A stretch of 27,544 bases of DNA from Halobacteriaceae archaeon Tc-Br11_E2g27. GTDB lineage: Archaea > Halobacteriota > Halobacteria > Halobacteriales > Haloarculaceae. Under the pieces are notes generated by a model that worked only from the letters and a program-made list of their open reading frames with translations, was not told the origin of the DNA and ran no database searches. Where the stretch lies: assembly GCA_001564135.1 (NCBI GenBank), contig LKNH01000004.1, positions 1-27,544 of the forward strand, given 5' to 3'. Made by a program: the position numbers and the translations under genes. Positions 24,113 to 27,544 of this stretch are shown here, piece after piece (position 1 is the stretch's first letter; each line of letters opens with the position of its first letter).

Positions 24113-25663
24113 ATGACGATGGAAGACCAGATAGACGAACTCCGCGAACGTCGGGAGGAAGCGCTGCTTGGCGGCGGGCAAGAGCGGATTGACGCACAAC
24201 ACGAGAAAGGAAAGCTCACCGCGCGCGAGCGAGTCGAGTACTTTCTCGATGATGATACCTTCACGGAGTTCGACCAGTTCAGGACTCACCGGTGTCACAA
24301 CTTCGAGATGGACGAAAAGCAGATTCCCGGCGACGGGGTCGTCACAGGATACGGCGAAGTCGACGGGCGCAAGGTGTTCGTCTTCGCGCACGACTTTACG
24401 GTCTTTGGCGGGTCGCTTGGCGAAGTGTTCGCCGAGAAAGTCACCAAGGTGATGGACCGCGCTGTCGAGACCGGTGCTCCAATTATCGGGCTGAACGACT
24501 CTGCGGGTGCCCGGATTCAGGAAGGCATTGACTCGCTGGCTGGCTATGCAGAAATCTTCCACCGCAATCAACTGGCAAGCGGGGTTGTCCCGCAGATTTC
24601 AGCGATTATGGGCCCGTGCGCGGGCGGGGCGGTTTACTCCCCTGCAATCACGGATTTCATCATGATGGTACAGGAGACGAGCCATATGTTCATCACGGGA
24701 CCTGACGTTATCGAGACGGTTACCGGCGAACAAGTTGGGTTCGACGAGCTTGGCGGTGCGAGCACGCACAGCACGGAATCCGGCGTCGCTCAGTTGACGG
24801 CGGCAGACGAAAAGGCGGCACTGGATGATATTCGCCACCTGCTTTCGTATCTGCCACAGAACAACGTCGAGGACCCACCACGCGTCGACCCGTGGGATGA
24901 CCCGGAGCGACGGTCGGAGAAACTCAGAGAGATTGTCCCCAACGAGCCACGAAAGCCCTACGACATGACGAACGTTATCGACGAAGTGGTCGATGAGGAC
25001 TCCTTTTTCGAGGTTGCGGAAGGGTTCGCTCGCAATCTCGTGATTGGGTTTGGCCGCCTCGATGGCCACGCAATCGGTGTCGTGGCAAACCAGCCACGAG
25101 TCAACGCCGGCACGCTCGATATCGACTCGTCGGTCAAGGGAGCGCGTTTCGTCCGGTTCTGTGATGCCTTTAATATCCCAATCCTCACATTCGTCGACGT
25201 CCCCGGGTTCATGCCGGGAACGGACCAGGAACATGGCGGCATCATCAAACACGGCGCGAAGTTGCTCTATGCCTTCTCCGAGGCAACGGTGCCGTTGATG
25301 ACGGTCATCACACGCAAAGCCTACGGCGGAGCGTATGACGTGATGGCGTCGAAACACATCGGCGCAGATGTCAACTACGCATGGCCAACAGCGGAGATTG
25401 CAGTGATGGGACCAAAGGGTGCTGTTAACGTGCTCTTCCGCAAAGAGCTGGCAAACGCTGAGGACCCCGAACAGCGACGCCAGGAACTTATCGAGGAGTA
25501 CCGTGACCAGTTCGCCAACCCGTACACGGCAGCAGACCGCGGCTTTATCGACGATGTGCTTGAACCGCAGGAGACGCGGCCACAGCTTATCAGCGACCTC
25601 GAAATGCTGCGCTCGAAACGCAAAAACCGTCCTGACCGAAAACACGGCAACATCCCACTGTAA
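24113..25663 (+). CDS. pccB: Propionyl/acyl-CoA carboxylase, carboxyltransferase subunit
   Basis: A 516-residue biotin-dependent carboxyltransferase that moves CO2 from biotin to propionyl-CoA (or acetyl-CoA). N-terminal 'RREEALLGGGQERIDAQHEK' and 'LTARERVEYFLDD' are family hallmarks. The first oxyanion hole lies in 'LNDSAGARIQEG' and 'GPCAGGAVYSPA', the second in 'VDVPGFMPGTDQEHGG' and 'TRKAYGGAYDVMASK'. In haloarchaea this enzyme feeds methylmalonyl-CoA formation and, in PHA producers, related acyl-CoA metabolism. pccX starts 2 bp after its stop, then pccA, so the three form one operon. Confidence 0.94.
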   Translation: MTMEDQIDELRERREEALLGGGQERIDAQHEKGKLTARERVEYFLDDDTFTEFDQFRTHRCHNFEMDEKQIPGDGVVTGYGEVDGRKVFVFAHDFTVFGGSLGEVFAEKVTKVMDRAVETGAPIIGLNDSAGARIQEGIDSLAGYAEIFHRNQLASGVVPQISAIMGPCAGGAVYSPAITDFIMMVQETSHMFITGPDVIETVTGEQVGFDELGGASTHSTESGVAQLTAADEKAALDDIRHLLSYLPQNNVEDPPRVDPWDDPERRSEKLREIVPNEPRKPYDMTNVIDEVVDEDSFFEVAEGFARNLVIGFGRLDGHAIGVVANQPRVNAGTLDIDSSVKGARFVRFCDAFNIPILTFVDVPGFMPGTDQEHGGIIKHGAKLLYAFSEATVPLMTVITRKAYGGAYDVMASKHIGADVNYAWPTAEIAVMGPKGAVNVLFRKELANAEDPEQRRQELIEEYRDQFANPYTAADRGFIDDVLEPQETRPQLISDLEMLRSKRKNRPDRKHGNIPL

Positions 25664-25665
25664 CG

Positions 25666-25935
25666 ATGAGCGAGGAGACAGTCGCAATCGATGGCGCACA
25701 ATTTAAGCTCCCTCCGGACGCCACCTCCGACGAGGCAGCAGCAATCGCGGCGGCGGTCGCTGCGGCCGTCCGCGACGATGGAGAAGACGCGGACCCTGAG
25801 CCGACGTGGGATGGCAAGCGGTTCCGATTCGCGGCACGGCTGAATGCCGTCTCGGGCATCCACCGCCGCGTGCCACAGGGAGCACCGACAGATAGCTGGA
25901 CAGCAGCAGGCCGAGCGGATAGATTCAACCGATAA
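25666..25935 (+). CDS. pccX: Small acyl-CoA carboxylase subunit PccX
   Basis: An 89-residue acidic protein between pccB and pccA. The pattern 'FKLPPDATSDEAAAIAAAVA' (a DATSDEAAAIAAAV helix) followed by a basic/aromatic tail 'WDGKRFRFAARL' and 'WTAAGRADRF' resembles the epsilon subunits of actinobacterial acyl-CoA carboxylases and haloarchaeal PccX, which was shown in Haloferax mediterranei to be needed for propionyl-CoA carboxylase. It probably stabilises the PccAB complex. The tight spacing (2 bp from pccB, 3 bp to pccA) supports a structural subunit. Confidence 0.85.
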   Translation: MSEETVAIDGAQFKLPPDATSDEAAAIAAAVAAAVRDDGEDADPEPTWDGKRFRFAARLNAVSGIHRRVPQGAPTDSWTAAGRADRFNR

Positions 25936-25938
25936 CAT

Positions 25939-27544
25939 ATGACAGCGAACACATTCGATAAAGTACTGGTTGCGAACCGTGGTGAGATTGCCGTCCGCGT
26001 CATGCGGGCGTGTAAGGAACTGGACATTGAGACGGTGGCCGTCTACAGCGAGGCAGACAAACACGGCGGCCACGTCAGATATGCCGATGAAGCGTACAAC
26101 GTCGGTCCTGCACGAGCGGCCGAATCGTATCTCGACCATGAGGCAATTATCGACGTTGCACAGCGAGCAGGAGCGGACGCGATTCATCCGGGCTATGGCT
26201 TCCTTGCCGAGAACGCCACCTTCGCCGGCAAAGTCGAAGACACCGACGGCGTCACGTGGATTGGCCCATCCGCCGACTCGATGACGAATCTCGGGGAGAA
26301 GACCAATGCCCGCGGAATCATGCAGGAAGCGGATGTTCCAATTGTTCCCGGGACAACTGAACCTGTCACGGAACCCGAGGAGGTCGAAGCCTTCGGCGAG
26401 GAACACGGCTATCCAATCGCCATCAAGGCGGAGGGTGGCGGTGGCGGCCGTGGGATGAAAGTCGTCCATGAACCCGACGAAATCGAAGAGCTACTCGAAA
26501 GCGCCCAGCGCGAAGGGGAGGCGTATTTCGACAACGCATCGGTCTATCTCGAACGATTTCTCGAAACGCCGCGACACATTGAGGTCCAGATTGTTGCAGA
26601 CGAACACGGCAACGTCCGGCATCTCGGCGAGCGTGACTGTTCGCTTCAGCGGCGTCATCAGAAGGTTATCGAAGAAGGCCCATCACCCGCAATTTCCGAT
26701 GAACTTCGCGAAAAGATTGGCGAGGCCGCCCGTCGTGGCGTCCGTGAAGCCGAATATACCAACGCCGGAACAGTCGAGTTCCTCGTCGAGGAAGACGTCG
26801 ACCGCGACCCGAATGAGCCACTCGGTCCGGAGACGAACTTCTATTTCCTCGAAGTCAACACGCGGGTGCAGGTTGAACATTGCGTGACCGAAGAAATCAC
26901 GGATATCGACATCGTCAAATGGCAACTGCGGATTGCACAGGGTGAGGAGCTTGATTTCGAACAGGATGACGTCGAAATCGACGGTCACGCCATCGAGTTC
27001 CGAATCAACGCCGAGAACGCGGCAAACGAGTTCGCACCGGCGACAGGCGGTAAACTCGAAACGTATGACCCGCCGGGTGGTCCCGGCGTTCGGATGGACG
27101 ATGCCATGCGACAGGGCGATAAACTGGTCACCGATTACGACTCGATGATAGCCAAACTCATCGTCCGCGGCAGCGACCGCAAAGAGGCAATCACGCGGAG
27201 CAAACGCGCGCTTGCGGAGTATGATATCGACGGCGTCGTGACTATCATCCCGTTCCACCGGCTGATGCTCACCGACCAACTATTCCTCGATGGCAAACAC
27301 ACGACAAAATATCTCGATAATGAGATGGACCGCTCACGTATCGAGGAGGCACAGGAGCGGTGGGGGAGCGAAACGAAAAGCGATGATGATGACGAGGAGA
27401 CCGTCCAGCGTGAGTTCACCGTCGAGGTTGACGGCAAACGCTTCGAAGTGGAGCTCGAAGAGCGCGGACAACCTCCTGTCCAGACCGCAAACACTGGCGG
27501 GTCGAACCGGCCAGCATCCGCTGGCCCGAGCAGCGGCGGAAGCG
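25939..27544 (+). CDS. pccA: Propionyl/acyl-CoA carboxylase, biotin carboxylase subunit, 3'-truncated
   Basis: The frame is open from the ATG at 25939 to the window edge (535 codons seen). Biotin carboxylase motifs appear in order: 'VLVANRGEIAVRVMRACKEL' (N-terminus), 'IHPGYGFLAENATFA', the ATP-grasp glycine loop 'KAEGGGGGRGMKVV', 'IEVQIVADEHGNVRHLGERD', 'SLQRRHQKVIEEGPSP' and the catalytic 'EVNTRVQVEHCVTE'. After about residue 470 an acidic segment and an Ala/Pro/Gly/Ser linker begin. This is the usual tether before the C-terminal biotin carrier domain with its AMKM motif, which lies beyond the window. It is the third gene of pccB-pccX-pccA. Confidence 0.95.
   Translation, partial: MTANTFDKVLVANRGEIAVRVMRACKELDIETVAVYSEADKHGGHVRYADEAYNVGPARAAESYLDHEAIIDVAQRAGADAIHPGYGFLAENATFAGKVEDTDGVTWIGPSADSMTNLGEKTNARGIMQEADVPIVPGTTEPVTEPEEVEAFGEEHGYPIAIKAEGGGGGRGMKVVHEPDEIEELLESAQREGEAYFDNASVYLERFLETPRHIEVQIVADEHGNVRHLGERDCSLQRRHQKVIEEGPSPAISDELREKIGEAARRGVREAEYTNAGTVEFLVEEDVDRDPNEPLGPETNFYFLEVNTRVQVEHCVTEEITDIDIVKWQLRIAQGEELDFEQDDVEIDGHAIEFRINAENAANEFAPATGGKLETYDPPGGPGVRMDDAMRQGDKLVTDYDSMIAKLIVRGSDRKEAITRSKRALAEYDIDGVVTIIPFHRLMLTDQLFLDGKHTTKYLDNEMDRSRIEEAQERWGSETKSDDDDEETVQREFTVEVDGKRFEVELEERGQPPVQTANTGGSNRPASAGPSSGGS

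Noticed and set aside
24599..25699. Long open frame (366 codons) on the minus strand
   Set aside because: It lies wholly antisense to pccB, whose motifs are unambiguous. Such antisense frames are common in GC-rich haloarchaeal genes, and the translation shows no domain.
25375..26469. Long open frame (364 codons) on the minus strand
   Set aside because: It is antisense to pccB, pccX and pccA, has no recognisable domain and is rich in Cys and Arg, unlike the acidic proteins of this organism.

Overview
The window comes from a haloarchaeon (class Halobacteria). The encoded proteins are strongly acidic and rich in Asp and Glu. Transcription units mostly start with a TATA-like box about 25-30 nt before the ATG, which implies leaderless mRNAs. 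The protein families are typical of halophilic archaea: an HTH_10 bacterio-opsin-activator-type regulator, an Htr-type transducer, an opsin homologue, a Tat lipoprotein binding protein, and a three-gene propionyl-CoA carboxylase with PccX. The genus cannot be assigned from the sequence alone.

Layout. 1-2152: the 3' part of secD, then a small SAM methyltransferase. 2229-4064: an orphan membrane histidine kinase with a PAS domain and a duplicated palindromic insertion in its ATPase domain. 4105-6982: a compact trpC-trpB-trpA operon. 7000-8126: a divergent pair, an ArsR-like winged-helix regulator and a small protein with a nucleoside-deoxyribosyltransferase/TIR-like look. 8140-9474: a soluble PAS-containing chemotaxis transducer. 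9605-10468: an alpha/beta hydrolase. 10471-15749: a complete branched-chain-amino-acid-type (Liv/HAAT) ABC transporter operon on the minus strand. 15878-16729: an SDR related to 3-hydroxybutyrate dehydrogenase. 16896-17600: an HTH_10 regulator. 17963-20616: an acyl-CoA ligase and a KAS III-like thiolase-fold enzyme. 20714-21520: ADTH synthase (aroA'), the first archaeal shikimate-route enzyme. 21625-23956 (minus): an Htr-like transducer with an opsin homologue directly behind it. 24113-27544: pccB-pccX-pccA, with pccA cut by the window edge.

How the genes fit together. trpCBA and aroA' belong to the same aromatic amino acid pathway but lie about 13.7 kb apart here. The transporter, SDR, regulator, ligase and KAS III-like genes between them look like one uptake-plus-CoA-activation module for an unidentified organic acid. 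The transporter and SDR genes share an ATGTTAAYAT element at nearly the same distance from their start codons.

The most interesting locus is 21625-23956. A two-TM transducer that resembles sensory rhodopsin transducer HtrII is followed, one base later, by a 7-TM sensory-rhodopsin homologue. In that homologue the retinal-binding Lys is Met, the counterion Asp is Ala, and most aromatic pocket residues are lost, yet the Tyr/Asn pair of the receptor-transducer interface is kept. This looks like a receptor-transducer pair converted to a non-retinal stimulus.
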